Part shown: positions 21,089 to 30,338 of the stretch, in pieces
Position numbering within the stretch: position 1 is the stretch's first letter
How the letters are laid out: each line of letters opens with the position of its first letter
From: a virus
IMG/VR virus record: IMGVR_UViG_3300042879_002862
Location: 1 to 41,061 of that record
Length of the DNA stretch: 41,061 nt
Strand: one strand, 5' to 3'
Program-made: the position numbers and the translations under genes
The notes under the pieces: model-generated
Databases searched by the model: none
The model's input: the letters and a program-made list of their open reading frames with translations, nothing else
What the model was told of the DNA's origin: nothing

Positions 21089-21751
21089 CTACTTCCCTCG
21101 TTTAAGCATCTCGTCGATGGTAGGGAATGAAACCTGAGGGGCTTGAGATGGTGCCGTATAAGCCTGAGGATTTACCTGCGGAGCCGCCATAGGAGTCGGA
21201 GCAGAGCCAAGAGTCTTGGCTACTGTCGGCGTGAGGTACTGATTAAAGAGCGACGTAGTATCTAGGAACTGCTTATAGTTGTTGGCCATCTCAGGAGTCA
21301 GCATCTTCGCCGCATCAGCATAAGGCTGATAGTTGGAGATCATCTGCTTCATCATCTTCTCTTGCAGCTTGATCGCCTTGGCCTGAGCCTTTCGCGCCTT
21401 AGCATCATTCGCCCGTCTAGCTGCTGCCGCCCCCGCTGATCGCTGAGCATTGTACTGCGCCATCTGCTGATTGTAGGCGTTGTTCTCAGCTTCCATCTTG
21501 GCGTAGACGTCTAGGAGCTGGTTGCGGGAATCCTTTCGAGCATCATTGATGTCGAACATGTTGTAGAGCTTGCGGCCACCGTCAGCGATCTTAGAGATGG
21601 TCCCCCAGTTGCGATCAATCCAGGAGCCTCCGCTAGACGAGCCACTTCCGCCCATCCCTGGGAGATTGCCTTCAAAGGTGCCAGGGGTCTGATAGCTCCC
21701 ACCGCCGAACTGACTTCCAATCCAATCCAAGCCGTCAGATAGCCAACTCAT
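21089..21751 (-). CDS. Ejection-type helical protein, 220 aa
   Basis: A Gly/Ser-rich N-terminus (SQFGGGSYQTPGTFEGNLPG) leads to a long basic Ala-rich helix (SAGAAAARRANDAKARKAQA, KLQEKMMKQMISNYQPYAD) and a region ending in Pro-rich segments. The helix pattern and size resemble small phage ejection or internal head proteins. Its start overlaps the stop of the upstream gene, so it is co-translated. Specific function unknown. Confidence 0.55.
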   Translation of the reverse strand: MSWLSDGLDWIGSQFGGGSYQTPGTFEGNLPGMGGSGSSSGGSWIDRNWGTISKIADGGRKLYNMFDINDARKDSRNQLLDVYAKMEAENNAYNQQMAQYNAQRSAGAAAARRANDAKARKAQAKAIKLQEKMMKQMISNYQPYADAAKMLTPEMANNYKQFLDTTSLFNQYLTPTVAKTLGSAPTPMAAPQVNPQAYTAPSQAPQVSFPTIDEMLKRGK

Positions 21752-22218
21752 TACCGCCTCCGAAGAAGATCGGCGATGCTGCCACCGCCTGGAGGAGTTT
21801 GAGAAGGCGTCTTGTTCATGACGCCATCCAGGATGCGACGAAGCTCAGGGGGAATCTCCATGGGGTCAGCCGCATATCCAGGGTCGATGTTAGCCCCCGG
21901 CATCTTAGGAATTGGTCGAGCGCCAGGACCAGTGCTACCGCCCATAAAGGCAATCAGGCGTTGGATATTAGCGTCCATGCCACCAGGGGCTTGAGTAACC
22001 ATCGGTTTAGCGCCAGCGGCGATAGCGTCTGCCATTGAGGGGGAGCCAGGGGTGCGCGGGAGGAATCGCTGCTCAGGTGCCTTGGATGCCTGGCCTGTAG
22101 CTGACCGAACAAGATTGCCGGTGCTGTTGCGGTATACGCCTGGGCTAACTCGCTCCATCTTAGGCTTAGCCTTAGGGATAGCGATGCTCACACTAGGATT
22201 CTTCTCGTTGCTATTCAT
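21751..22218 (-). CDS. Hypothetical virion-module protein, 155 aa
   Basis: The N-terminal part contains ERVSPGVYRNSTGNLVRS, nearly the same module as the start of the 402-residue protein (YVSPGLYRAPTGGIVRRG). The rest is Pro/Gly/Met-rich and probably disordered (GGSTGPGARPIPKMPGANID), with one helical stretch (IPPELRRILDGVM). It overlaps the upstream 67-residue gene by 8 nt. The shared module suggests both proteins bind the same partner during assembly. Confidence 0.6.
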   Translation of the reverse strand: MNSNEKNPSVSIAIPKAKPKMERVSPGVYRNSTGNLVRSATGQASKAPEQRFLPRTPGSPSMADAIAAGAKPMVTQAPGGMDANIQRLIAFMGGSTGPGARPIPKMPGANIDPGYAADPMEIPPELRRILDGVMNKTPSQTPPGGGSIADLLRRR

Positions 22219-22414
22219 CCTCTGTCTCCGTTTTAGATTGCTTGCCCTTGGCCTTAGGAATCTTTAAGCCCTTACCCTTGCCCATAGTGACAATAGTGAT
22301 AAAGCGAGCCTTCTTGCCCTCGTCTTCCTTCTCGTCGTCCTCCATGTCCGGCAATACATCAAATATCCGGTTCAGGGACTCCATGAGCTGCTTGTAGTCG
22401 TCGGCTTTGTTCAT
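22211..22414 (-). CDS. Small charged protein, 67 aa
   Basis: An acidic N-terminal half (FDVLPDMEDDEKEDEG) and a basic, Lys-rich second half (MGKGKGLKIPKAKGKQSK) with a final acidic end. There is no fold signature, and it is likely disordered in part. Its ribosome-binding sequence AGGA lies in the arm of a stable hairpin immediately upstream, suggesting translational control. It overlaps the next gene by 8 nt. Function unknown. Confidence 0.55.
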   Translation of the reverse strand: MNKADDYKQLMESLNRIFDVLPDMEDDEKEDEGKKARFITIVTMGKGKGLKIPKAKGKQSKTETEDE

Positions 22415-22416
22415 AA

Positions 22417-22439
22417 GTCAATCCTAAGGGGTTGACCGA
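22417..22439. promoter_or_regulatory. Hairpin covering the start region of the 67-aa gene; copy of an early-leader hairpin
   Basis: GTCAATCC (22417-22424) pairs with GGGTTGAC (22429-22436), 8 bp around TAAG. On the minus strand the arm contains the AGGA that serves the ATG at 22414, so folding would hide it. Read on the plus strand, 22419-22439 matches 1347-1367 of early leader element 2 at 20 of 21 positions, including GACCGA after the stem. Confidence 0.55.
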
Positions 22440-22455
22440 GGCGATGTAAGGGACC

Positions 22456-22980
22456 CTATGCGCTAATAGCTACAGCTAGGTTCGCTGCATCCACTGCCTT
22501 CTGAGCCGTCGTCTCGCTTGCCCGACTAGAGACCGCAACGTCTATCCTGCCTAGCTCCGGGGTCAGCTCGGTCCTTACGGCATTAGCCAGGTCTGCGGGA
22601 GAAGTTCCGGTGCTAGTAACCACTGTGGCATTAGCACTCTGAATCAAGAGGGCTTGGACTCCTGGGCTATAGGCGATGGGGTCGTCACCTGGGCCTCCGA
22701 TGAGGTTTCCTCCTGCAACACGGGCGACGTAGTTACCGGCTGTAAAACTAAGTTGCCACGACCCCAATAGCTCGACGGTGATACCGACTTGGACACCTGG
22801 GCCGAGCGTGTCGAGTCCTGATCCTTTGGCGATGCGGTCATATATAATCCCCTCCTCTGAGGCTTGAGCTAACTTGCAGGCGTCATAGAGCGCCGAACAG
22901 TCAACATCCGTTACCCCGTTGTCGATAGCGACAAGAGCGGTTGTGAAGTTGAATGTAAACGGTGCAACGTAGTATGGCAT
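22456..22980 (-). CDS. Structural protein of uncultured-phage type, 174 aa
   Basis: A beta-rich protein (YYVAPFTFNFTTALVAIDNG) with a short helical centre (DVDCSALYDACKLAQASEEG), further strands (QVGITVELLGSWQLSFTAGN) and a helical C-terminus. Proteins of this type recur beside the 478-residue type in uncultured tailed-phage genomes, as far as I recall; I cannot confirm this here. The start overlaps the stop of that gene (TAATG). A tail or adhesin-linked structural role is inferred. Confidence 0.6.
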   Translation of the reverse strand: MPYYVAPFTFNFTTALVAIDNGVTDVDCSALYDACKLAQASEEGIIYDRIAKGSGLDTLGPGVQVGITVELLGSWQLSFTAGNYVARVAGGNLIGGPGDDPIAYSPGVQALLIQSANATVVTSTGTSPADLANAVRTELTPELGRIDVAVSSRASETTAQKAVDAANLAVAISA

Positions 22981-24416
22981 TACACATCCAAGTTACGGCT
23001 GGCATTAACACTACCTCCAGCACTTGTTACTGATATTGTAGTCGTAAACGGTATGATTGGCGATGCTCCACTACCTTGCCGCACGTCTACTCGACAGTTG
23101 AAGTTTGACGCATAAGTAAATGAAACCGTCTCACTCGTGGTCGTGGTTGCCTTATCAATGTAAGGAACAAAAACATCATCGGCAGTTACGATATTTTGAG
23201 ACAAAGCTGGAGAGAGCCCGTTAAAGGTCTTAGTGCCAGCCGTGAAACTTGTGTAGGTATATCGCTCGCCTTTGATACGGATAACACCCGCTGCTGGTGT
23301 GTCGCTCTTAATCGACTCCACCACCGTTAAGGCCGTTGCTCCTGCCGAAGCTGCAACTGGCGTATACTCGTCTTTCAATACTGCGCCTGAGCCATTGTCA
23401 CGGGCAACAAGCACTCGGTCGCCAGAGAGCAGATTTCCTACTGTAATAATTGCTACGGTTGGAGGTGTCTGCGTTGTGCCATCATGGGCTATGAGCTGAT
23501 ACCGAGTTGCCTCTGCCGCCAGAACTCCTGTCAACCACCAGCCTTGAGCTACGAAGAACGTACCTCCGGCAAAAGTACCAAACGGAGCTGAGGGTATTTC
23601 GGTGTACGCAGCATTAAGCACTCTATAGCGCCAGCCAGGGATGCTGTTAAGCGTTGCCGCACTTGTCTCTCGTGTCAGGTATTGCAGGTACTGGTAAGCC
23701 TCGGCCAGTGTACAGCCACCCGACAGAGCAATCGTTCCCTTGTAGAGTTTTCCGCCGTTACCGTTGCCAAGGTCTTGAGTAGTATCGCCAAAGGTCACTG
23801 TTACCTTGGATGACAATAGCGCTGCCTGACCCTCCGTAAGAGTAATGTTCGAGTCTACCGCCGTTGCAAGAGCTGCTGAAGTTTCACCGCCCGCAGAGAG
23901 GTTTACGTCGAAGTGCGAATAGCTCTGACCCCATTTACGAGAGAAGGCCGTTACATTTCCTGAGTCGATAAAACTACCGGAGGTTTTAACCTTTACAAGA
24001 ATCTGAACATGTCCATCAGCCCAAAACTTTGTCAGCTTGCTACCATTCTGAACTACATACACAGGAGATGCAGCAACGATACCTCCGATGGTCTTTAGTC
24101 CTGAATACTGAATGTTTGCAGAGTCCTGCTTGATACTGCCGAAGTTAATGTACTGAGAAGCGTCATCGTCAATGTTAAACGCCACCGCACCAGAGGTAAG
24201 AAGGTTAAGACGAGATGCAACCGCCGCATCACGAGGGCCGTCCAGCTTGGATGGATTTGGCGCAAGAATATCGAGCAGGTCATTACCACTTGCCGCCGCA
24301 TCATCTGCCAAATCTTGCAGCCACGCATGAAGGTCAAGCACCGAGTAAACGGTAGTACCCGAAACGTGTCGGATATCTCCTGTTGTGGTTATTGAAAAAT
24401 CTGCTGCTATTGGCAT
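22980..24416 (-). CDS. Tail-associated structural protein, 478 aa
   Basis: Starts with DFSITTTGDIRHVSGTTVYS followed by LDLHAWLQDLADDAAASGND, a pattern seen in large structural proteins of uncultured tailed phages. The rest is beta-rich with Gly/Thr/Ser repeats and a closing domain (TETVSFTYASNFNCRVDVRQ region and Thr/Ser-rich end). No lyase or depolymerase site is visible. It sits between the large adhesin-like gene and the 174-residue gene, so it is probably part of the tail or receptor-binding apparatus. Confidence 0.6.
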   Translation of the reverse strand: MPIAADFSITTTGDIRHVSGTTVYSVLDLHAWLQDLADDAAASGNDLLDILAPNPSKLDGPRDAAVASRLNLLTSGAVAFNIDDDASQYINFGSIKQDSANIQYSGLKTIGGIVAASPVYVVQNGSKLTKFWADGHVQILVKVKTSGSFIDSGNVTAFSRKWGQSYSHFDVNLSAGGETSAALATAVDSNITLTEGQAALLSSKVTVTFGDTTQDLGNGNGGKLYKGTIALSGGCTLAEAYQYLQYLTRETSAATLNSIPGWRYRVLNAAYTEIPSAPFGTFAGGTFFVAQGWWLTGVLAAEATRYQLIAHDGTTQTPPTVAIITVGNLLSGDRVLVARDNGSGAVLKDEYTPVAASAGATALTVVESIKSDTPAAGVIRIKGERYTYTSFTAGTKTFNGLSPALSQNIVTADDVFVPYIDKATTTTSETVSFTYASNFNCRVDVRQGSGASPIIPFTTTISVTSAGGSVNASRNLDV

Positions 24417-24425
24417 AGGGCCTCG

Positions 24426-27400
24426 TTATGTATCACTCAGTTGGTTAGCGGTTTGACTGTTATTACTATTGCTCAAAGTCGTTGTAGTTCTCCACTCCTG
24501 ATAAAATGGCGATGACGTTGCCTTTCTCACCACTATCTCAATCGGGATATCTGTCGTGTGCGTGTAGGTGTAGGTAAAGCTACCTGTCGTTACGGTTTGA
24601 TTGGCGATAACTGCAAGCGTGTCTGTGCGTCGCACTAGGATGCGAGAGTCATTGACGATGTTAGAGACGGTCAAGGTGTAGGAAGCGGCAGGGCTATAGT
24701 AAGTCCCGTCGTCGGCTTGCATACGAGCAAAGCCAGGCACTTCGTTGCCGCTACCGTCTACAACTCTAACACCTTTAAGCGATGCTCCGGCAGAGCCATA
24801 AACTGTGCCGTATGCAGTTTCAAAACCTGTGCCGGATGGAACTATTAAATCATGGAACGCCGCATTTGGAAGTGACGAGTCGAATGTACCAACATCTTGA
24901 TTTAGCCAGTAGTGAATAAACTGTGCTATTTGAGCTGGCGTTTGACCGCCTGTAACTGTAACCGTAATACTCCACTGCTTGCCATTCCAAGTGACAGGAC
25001 TTGCTCCATGATTCGTTACAGTGATTCCCCAAGCGCCAGGGACGGCTGTGCTGATAGTATTTGGTATTTGCGTTACTGGAGTATTAAACCCGTATGCTGT
25101 CATTGTAAAAGCGGTTTCAATGGTATCGTACCCTTGGTCTCGCAATCTAAATGCTACTGGAATGTTTGTCGTCCATTCGGGATTTAAAGAAAGAGTGCCC
25201 GTAGCAACTTCACGAGTTTTTGAAAGCAAAGCACCCGTGTCGGTGCGGAACATATAGGCTACAGAACCAGGCTGTATTCCTGAAATCGTATGCTCCACAA
25301 TCTTATCGCCGTATTGATTGTTATAAAAAGCAGTTGAGTTTGTAGTTGCTTTAAAAGCTACCGAACCTGTAGCCGTATCGTTTGCGGTACTGCTGGCAGT
25401 TGCTTTAACCTTGATTCGTAAACCAGTAGGACTGATGTTTGTCTCTGCTGAAAGATTTGCGCCCGTCAAAGATTTATATGTGCCAGTAAAGCCAGTGCCT
25501 CTGTCTAAGTCATATTCGTATGTGATTGACCCCACCGGAGAAAAAGGAAAAGTTGGAGCGGCATTAACAAAGCCAGTAATGCCCTTGATATAATGGAGCG
25601 TTTCGTTTGTAACGAACCTACCAGATACTTCTAGAAACGACCTTGCAACACTTAAATCAGGGAATACTAAGCCTGGGCCTGGAGTAATTCTAAGCCTTGA
25701 ACGCTGGAGAGAACTGTAGCGATTAAAATAAAATGCAAGCTGGATTTCTGTCGGAGTCGTTACCGAGTTTACAAACTCGTAGCCATGAGTACCAACGCTT
25801 ACGCCATTAGTAACACTGCCTGCAACATTAAAAACTCTTCGCTGTTCTCTATCCGGTGCGGTGAAAATTGTAAGCGGAGTTGTACCTGTGCTGCTTGTAT
25901 CTACTTCGCTATAATATCTAAAATTTGCACTTAGGTTGATATCGAAGCCAGCAGTTCCAGCCACAATATAAATTTTTGACAGGAAAAATTCGGTTGCAGT
26001 TCCACCAGAAAAATTATGGTTGCCTCCAAAATCTTGTCTGCTACCTGGACTTCCCCAGTTTCTACAAACTACAGATATTCCGCCACCAATGTTAAAGGAT
26101 GCAGTACTAGTGCTTCCCTTGCCATTTACCATTCGGAAATTGTCATAAACACCACTGGCGCTTAGTGTTGCAATTTGCCCTACTGTCAAACCTGCACGAT
26201 TGCTTGTGCTAAAATCAATGTTTTGTACCAGAATGTTTGAACCGCCAAACCGCACTATAGGAGTGTTACCACCACTTCCATCGGAGGCTCTTGAAAGATA
26301 GCAATTTTTTATAGTTGCGTTTGTGCCGCCTAAAGATAGATTTGAAGTTTCTCCTGGGCTTGAGTGAAACGAAATGACGTTTTCAATAGTGCCGTTTGTT
26401 ACAAATAAACTTGCTCCATTACCACCAAAAAGAGTGTCTGTGAAACCACCGATTGTAAATTTGTTAATGCTACTTACAAAACTTGAACTGGAGCCTGACA
26501 TGGCGAAATTACATTGACCGCTTTGCTCACTGAAAGGGCCGCATAAAGCGCAATCTTCAACAACGAGCTGACCAAAGCCCATAGCATTGTTTCTTCTGAT
26601 TGCACCAAAAGCACAGTTCTTAAACGTGCCAGTTACATTGCCTTGCAGGAATTGAAATTGACCTGTGATGTTTTCTAAAACTATCGAGGTCTCTGCCGCT
26701 ACGCTAAACTTGAAACAGTCTGTACCACCAAAATTACTACTTCGTGATAAAACTGCATTTTTGGTTGAGTAGCCACCGCCTGTTACTGCTACTGCGGCAT
26801 TTGCTGTCAGGGTTAATGATGTCGTTGAAGCAACACTTAAAACCGTTCCAATCAAAACCCCTGATGTATTGCGGATTTGAGTACCGACTAGCTTGTTATC
26901 AAAATCAGTTCCCACGCCCGTTACGGTCGTTGAGCTGGTTGTGCAAGTAATAGTGCCAGCCATTTGACGGCCATAAAACAATGCCGAGCCAGAACCAAAG
27001 TCTGTATAATTAAATATGTGAATGTTGGGAACTCTGACTCGTGCGCCATTGGGAGGAAGTTGTCCTACTGTCCCGCCTACACCGTTAAAAGTTATCAGGC
27101 CATTTGCCGTTACATCAAAAACCTTTGAACGAGTCGAGGTGTCAAACCAGGTAGTTGTAAAGTGTGCTCTGTTACCTACTGCGCACCACCATTCATAAAC
27201 GCCAGTACCTGCGCCAGTTTCTACTTGAATCGCTGGGATAGCGTCATTGACGTAATACTGCATGGTCTGACCAGCGGTGCCATTACAAGTACCTAATTGG
27301 AACCAATCGCCCAAAAACTGAGTTACTGAGCTTCTGTGGGTAATAGCAAAGTTTTGAATTTTTGGACCCGAAAAAGTTATCCACCCTCGCTGTCCACCCG

Positions 27401-27851
27401 TTGCGCTATTGACTGTAGCGGTTGCACCGTTGGCAAAAGTTAAAACGTCATTGTCTGCGATGTTTGCTACTTTCCTGCGGAGTTTGACATAGCCAGTAGT
27501 AGGCATTGTAAAGTTAGCTACCATTGGTACCGTTACGCCAATATCGCTCCAGATACCAAGAAACTCCCCTACTGGAGTACCGCCTACTGTTACATCGTTA
27601 GTTCCAAAAGTAGGGAGTGCTGGTATATTACCGCTTGAAGCGTCAAACGGAATCCACCAAACCTCACGAGCATCTACTGTGAGATTCCCATTGATGCTTA
27701 CAGTTGTGCCCCAAACCCTACTACATTGAGCATGATAGTTATCTGAGTTTACCGTTACAGTAACTCCACGATTGATGGTTACATCTTCGTTGCCGAAAGA
27801 GGAGGTGAAAGTGACCTGGTCAATGTTGGCTGTCGAAGTAATCGTTGGCAT
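24426..27851 (-). CDS. Large beta-helix-like adhesin / tail protein, 1141 aa
   Basis: The N-terminal half reads as repeated short strands rich in Asn, Gly, Thr and Val (VTINRGVTVTVNSDNYHAQC, then NGTIENVISFHSSPGETSN, NATIKNCYLSRA, NILVQNIDFSTSN), typical of a right-handed beta-helix. The C-terminal half carries Ig-like or bacterial-adhesin-like modules (SYTLTVSNIVNDSRILVRRT). No catalytic residues are evident. The gene looks richer in A and T than its neighbours, which suggests exchange. It probably recognises or degrades a host surface polymer. Specificity cannot be read from sequence. Confidence 0.6.
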   Translation of the reverse strand: MPTITSTANIDQVTFTSSFGNEDVTINRGVTVTVNSDNYHAQCSRVWGTTVSINGNLTVDAREVWWIPFDASSGNIPALPTFGTNDVTVGGTPVGEFLGIWSDIGVTVPMVANFTMPTTGYVKLRRKVANIADNDVLTFANGATATVNSATGGQRGWITFSGPKIQNFAITHRSSVTQFLGDWFQLGTCNGTAGQTMQYYVNDAIPAIQVETGAGTGVYEWWCAVGNRAHFTTTWFDTSTRSKVFDVTANGLITFNGVGGTVGQLPPNGARVRVPNIHIFNYTDFGSGSALFYGRQMAGTITCTTSSTTVTGVGTDFDNKLVGTQIRNTSGVLIGTVLSVASTTSLTLTANAAVAVTGGGYSTKNAVLSRSSNFGGTDCFKFSVAAETSIVLENITGQFQFLQGNVTGTFKNCAFGAIRRNNAMGFGQLVVEDCALCGPFSEQSGQCNFAMSGSSSSFVSSINKFTIGGFTDTLFGGNGASLFVTNGTIENVISFHSSPGETSNLSLGGTNATIKNCYLSRASDGSGGNTPIVRFGGSNILVQNIDFSTSNRAGLTVGQIATLSASGVYDNFRMVNGKGSTSTASFNIGGGISVVCRNWGSPGSRQDFGGNHNFSGGTATEFFLSKIYIVAGTAGFDINLSANFRYYSEVDTSSTGTTPLTIFTAPDREQRRVFNVAGSVTNGVSVGTHGYEFVNSVTTPTEIQLAFYFNRYSSLQRSRLRITPGPGLVFPDLSVARSFLEVSGRFVTNETLHYIKGITGFVNAAPTFPFSPVGSITYEYDLDRGTGFTGTYKSLTGANLSAETNISPTGLRIKVKATASSTANDTATGSVAFKATTNSTAFYNNQYGDKIVEHTISGIQPGSVAYMFRTDTGALLSKTREVATGTLSLNPEWTTNIPVAFRLRDQGYDTIETAFTMTAYGFNTPVTQIPNTISTAVPGAWGITVTNHGASPVTWNGKQWSITVTVTGGQTPAQIAQFIHYWLNQDVGTFDSSLPNAAFHDLIVPSGTGFETAYGTVYGSAGASLKGVRVVDGSGNEVPGFARMQADDGTYYSPAASYTLTVSNIVNDSRILVRRTDTLAVIANQTVTTGSFTYTYTHTTDIPIEIVVRKATSSPFYQEWRTTTTLSNSNNSQTANQLSDT

Positions 27852-27859
27852 CGTTTACT

Positions 27860-28393
27860 CTATAACGGAATCACTATAATACTGTTGCCCCAGGATGCGA
27901 GCGTTACGCCTGTGTTGTTTACTACACTGAAGCTATTAACAAACGCCGCCGGAATACTGTTGAACTCAAGCCGCTTCTCTGAGTTAGTCGCGGGTAGCGT
28001 CAACTCGTACGAAGTAGAACCATCCGAGACTTGGACCTTCGCGCCAGCCCCAACGGAAATCTCCCCAAGAATGACTATTAGCCTCACAGACTCCGACGTT
28101 CCCACATTAGGGCAATTAACAGTTGACGAAGAGGCTCCGCTTGCCAACCCGTTCAATACCGTCTCATCCAACAGATAGGCAGTAAATCCACCAATGGCCC
28201 CCACTAAATCTAAAGTAGAATTGATGCGCGATGTAATGGCAGACCCTATGTTACTAGCCGACAGGAGGCTGCTCTTGGCGACGTCAGACAGAAGCGCAAG
28301 GTTAGAGCTAGTAATAGAATAGGTTGTATCAACCGAACTAGATCCGTCTGGTGCCGGGTCGGGCGTAATTGGAAAGTCTGGAGAGCCTACCAC
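27860..28393 (-). CDS. Hypothetical tail-module protein, 177 aa
   Basis: Starts with GTG, overlapping the last base of the upstream stop (TAGTG). The first 90 residues are Ser-rich and helical (NLALLSDVAKSSLLSASNIG). The second half is beta-rich (VRLIVILGEISVGAGAKVQV, SFSVVNNTGVTLASWGNSII) and looks like a small jelly-roll or carbohydrate-binding fold. It lies between the collagen-like protein and the large adhesin, so a part in the host-recognition complex is likely. Family not recognised. Confidence 0.55.
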   Translation of the reverse strand: MVGSPDFPITPDPAPDGSSSVDTTYSITSSNLALLSDVAKSSLLSASNIGSAITSRINSTLDLVGAIGGFTAYLLDETVLNGLASGASSSTVNCPNVGTSESVRLIVILGEISVGAGAKVQVSDGSTSYELTLPATNSEKRLEFNSIPAAFVNSFSVVNNTGVTLASWGNSIIVIPL

Positions 28394-28914
28394 TAGAGCG
28401 TTACCTCCACGATCTCATCTAAGGTTCCGTCTATGTTGTAGACAAATGTCTTGCGAATTGTTTCGGTGCCACGATGGTAGTCAATTTGAGATAGCACCCC
28501 AGCGGTATAGGTCATGACTTTGTAGTTGCCACTATCGTAATCAATACGAGACACCTTGCCGGAAGAGTATGTAAACTCAGGTCCCTTCTCATTGTCTCCT
28601 GGCTCCCCCTGTGGCCCCTGAGGGATGGCGAAATTAAGCACAACATTCGTGGAATTGCCGCCGTTTGTTACTGATGCCGGTGTGCCAGACGATACGGTCG
28701 TTGTTGTGCCTACATTTACAGTCGTCGGGCCTGGGATACCCTGCGAACCTTGAGGGCCAGTAGCACCAGTAGGGCCAGCAGGACCCTGAGGGCCAGCAGG
28801 ACCAATAGGGCCGGTAGCACCAACAGGACGATTAGCATCGTAGAAAGCCTGCTCCTTCCACTTTCTGTCTTGTAATCCATCGGTGGACTGTCGTGGTGGC
28901 CTACGGATACTCAT
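28393..28914 (-). CDS. Collagen-like tail protein, 173 aa
   Basis: From about residue 32 the protein has ten Gly-X-Y triplets (GATGPIGPAGPQGPAGPTGA, ending GSQGIPGP), and a shorter set GPQGEPG near residue 105. Phage collagen-like segments form trimeric rods in tail fibres. The C-terminus is beta-rich and seems to hold repeats (KVSRIDYDSGNYKVM, GVLSQIDYHRG, DGTLDEIVEV) like a small beta-prism or YD-repeat. It overlaps the gp10-like gene by 4 nt (ATGA). It is probably a trimeric fibre or spike connector. Confidence 0.75.
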   Translation of the reverse strand: MSIRRPPRQSTDGLQDRKWKEQAFYDANRPVGATGPIGPAGPQGPAGPTGATGPQGSQGIPGPTTVNVGTTTTVSSGTPASVTNGGNSTNVVLNFAIPQGPQGEPGDNEKGPEFTYSSGKVSRIDYDSGNYKVMTYTAGVLSQIDYHRGTETIRKTFVYNIDGTLDEIVEVTL

Positions 28915-30335
28915 CGAAGAACCTCTATATCCTCCTCAGCCTGAGAGAACACTACATCCACCGCATCGGTAGCCGTGAACTCATATTGCTTGGTGCGGTA
29001 TTGATTGCGGCGTAGGTCGCGCAGGACGAGGTTATACTCCCCAAGATTACCAAGGCTGAACTCCTTGATGTTCGACCAGGCCATATTGTCAGTCTTGTAT
29101 CGGATCATGAGCTTAGGAGTCCTAGCCGATAGTCCTGCCCCTCGCTTCGCCCTGAAGCGTACCTCGTTGCACTGCTTAATCTTGCTAGTCCCGTGGTCCA
29201 TGTGCCCAGTTACTCGTGCTAGTCGGATAGTATCGGTATCGTCAGTAGCGTAATCGCGGCTGATTTCAGAGATGGTCAAGCTGTCCCGACGACCAATAAG
29301 ATGCAGTCCCCACTTCTCAGCGTAGGCATAACAGTTCCCCACCCATCGGTCATACGCCGCATCCGAGTAGTTCCACTTGCCAAACTCACACCAGTCGTTC
29401 GTAGCCTGATTGAATACCAAGGTGCGATTGGCCTTCTTGAAGGTAAATACAAAGAAAACATAGCCGTCTATTTGAATCTTCATCGCTACGCCATCAGCGA
29501 CACTTGAAAGCCCTTGAAGCTCCCTATCGAACTTAGTGCTTAACCGCTCGACCTGCTTACCAGAGAAGGAGACAAGGCGACGATTCTCATCAATCCAGTA
29601 GAGAGAGTTCTCATCCTGCAAAACAGCATAGGGAGCAGCGCAACCAGATTGGATGAAGCCACCGGGGATACGAGCGAAAGGCGTTGAGCCGTCGTTCTCC
29701 CAGATTTCTACCGAGCGTTGACCAAAGAGATACAGCTCGCGATTGAGAACCTTAAACGACACCAACCTATCAGGACTTCCTGCGCCAGTAGCAAACGAGA
29801 GAGCCGTCCAACTAGAGCCAGCATTTACATCTGACCAGTAGAACTTATTGTCGCTGGGGCTAAGAGCTAGGATGTAGCCGTCGATGAAGTCGACATGAGA
29901 TACGGTAGTCGGAGCTGTGATAGCTGTGATGTATGCAGCGGGTCCACCAACAGGGCCATATACAATCTTGCCACCATTAGCCGCATAGAAGTTAGTGCCA
30001 TCGACCGTTATCGACGTGGGAGTGTTTTGACCTAAGAGCAGAGTGCCAGCCGTGAGCGCCGTGATGACAGGCGTATTGGAAACATAGGTAAGCTGATAAA
30101 CCTCACCGCCGCCGACTGCAATCACGCAATCCTTCTCAGCCCAATAGAACATGGCGTCGAAACCGAATCCGCTTGCTGCGTTGGCTATGAAGGTCTTCTT
30201 GGAGCCGAAGCGATTAGTCGTGCCGCCGTTAAGAGTGCGATAGCCATCAATGAGCGAGAAGTTCTCGTCGTTTAGCTCTATGCCATCGACGCCCTTCGTT
30301 ATCGACTCGAAGATGGGGAGCTTTACGGTTGGCAT
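28911..30335 (-). CDS. P22 gp10-like packaged-DNA stabilisation / tail-hub protein
   Basis: A 474-residue protein, the length and composition of P22 gp10: N-terminal VKLPIFESITKGVDGIELND, then beta-propeller-like repeats (AMFYWAEKDCVIAVGGGEVY, GYILALSPSDNKFYWSDVNA, RELYLFGQRSVEIWENDGS) and a C-terminal beta domain. In P22 gp10 forms the hexameric hub of the tail machine below gp4 and closes the packaged head. The position after a gp4-like gene and a fibre gene agrees. Confidence 0.75.
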   Translation of the reverse strand: MPTVKLPIFESITKGVDGIELNDENFSLIDGYRTLNGGTTNRFGSKKTFIANAASGFGFDAMFYWAEKDCVIAVGGGEVYQLTYVSNTPVITALTAGTLLLGQNTPTSITVDGTNFYAANGGKIVYGPVGGPAAYITAITAPTTVSHVDFIDGYILALSPSDNKFYWSDVNAGSSWTALSFATGAGSPDRLVSFKVLNRELYLFGQRSVEIWENDGSTPFARIPGGFIQSGCAAPYAVLQDENSLYWIDENRRLVSFSGKQVERLSTKFDRELQGLSSVADGVAMKIQIDGYVFFVFTFKKANRTLVFNQATNDWCEFGKWNYSDAAYDRWVGNCYAYAEKWGLHLIGRRDSLTISEISRDYATDDTDTIRLARVTGHMDHGTSKIKQCNEVRFRAKRGAGLSARTPKLMIRYKTDNMAWSNIKEFSLGNLGEYNLVLRDLRRNQYRTKQYEFTATDAVDVVFSQAEEDIEVLR

Positions 30336-30338
30336 CTA

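Noticed and set aside
24426-27851. Diversity-generating retroelement target in the adhesin
   Set aside because: There is no reverse transcriptase gene in the window and no template repeat was noticed near the 3' end of the adhesin or fibre genes.
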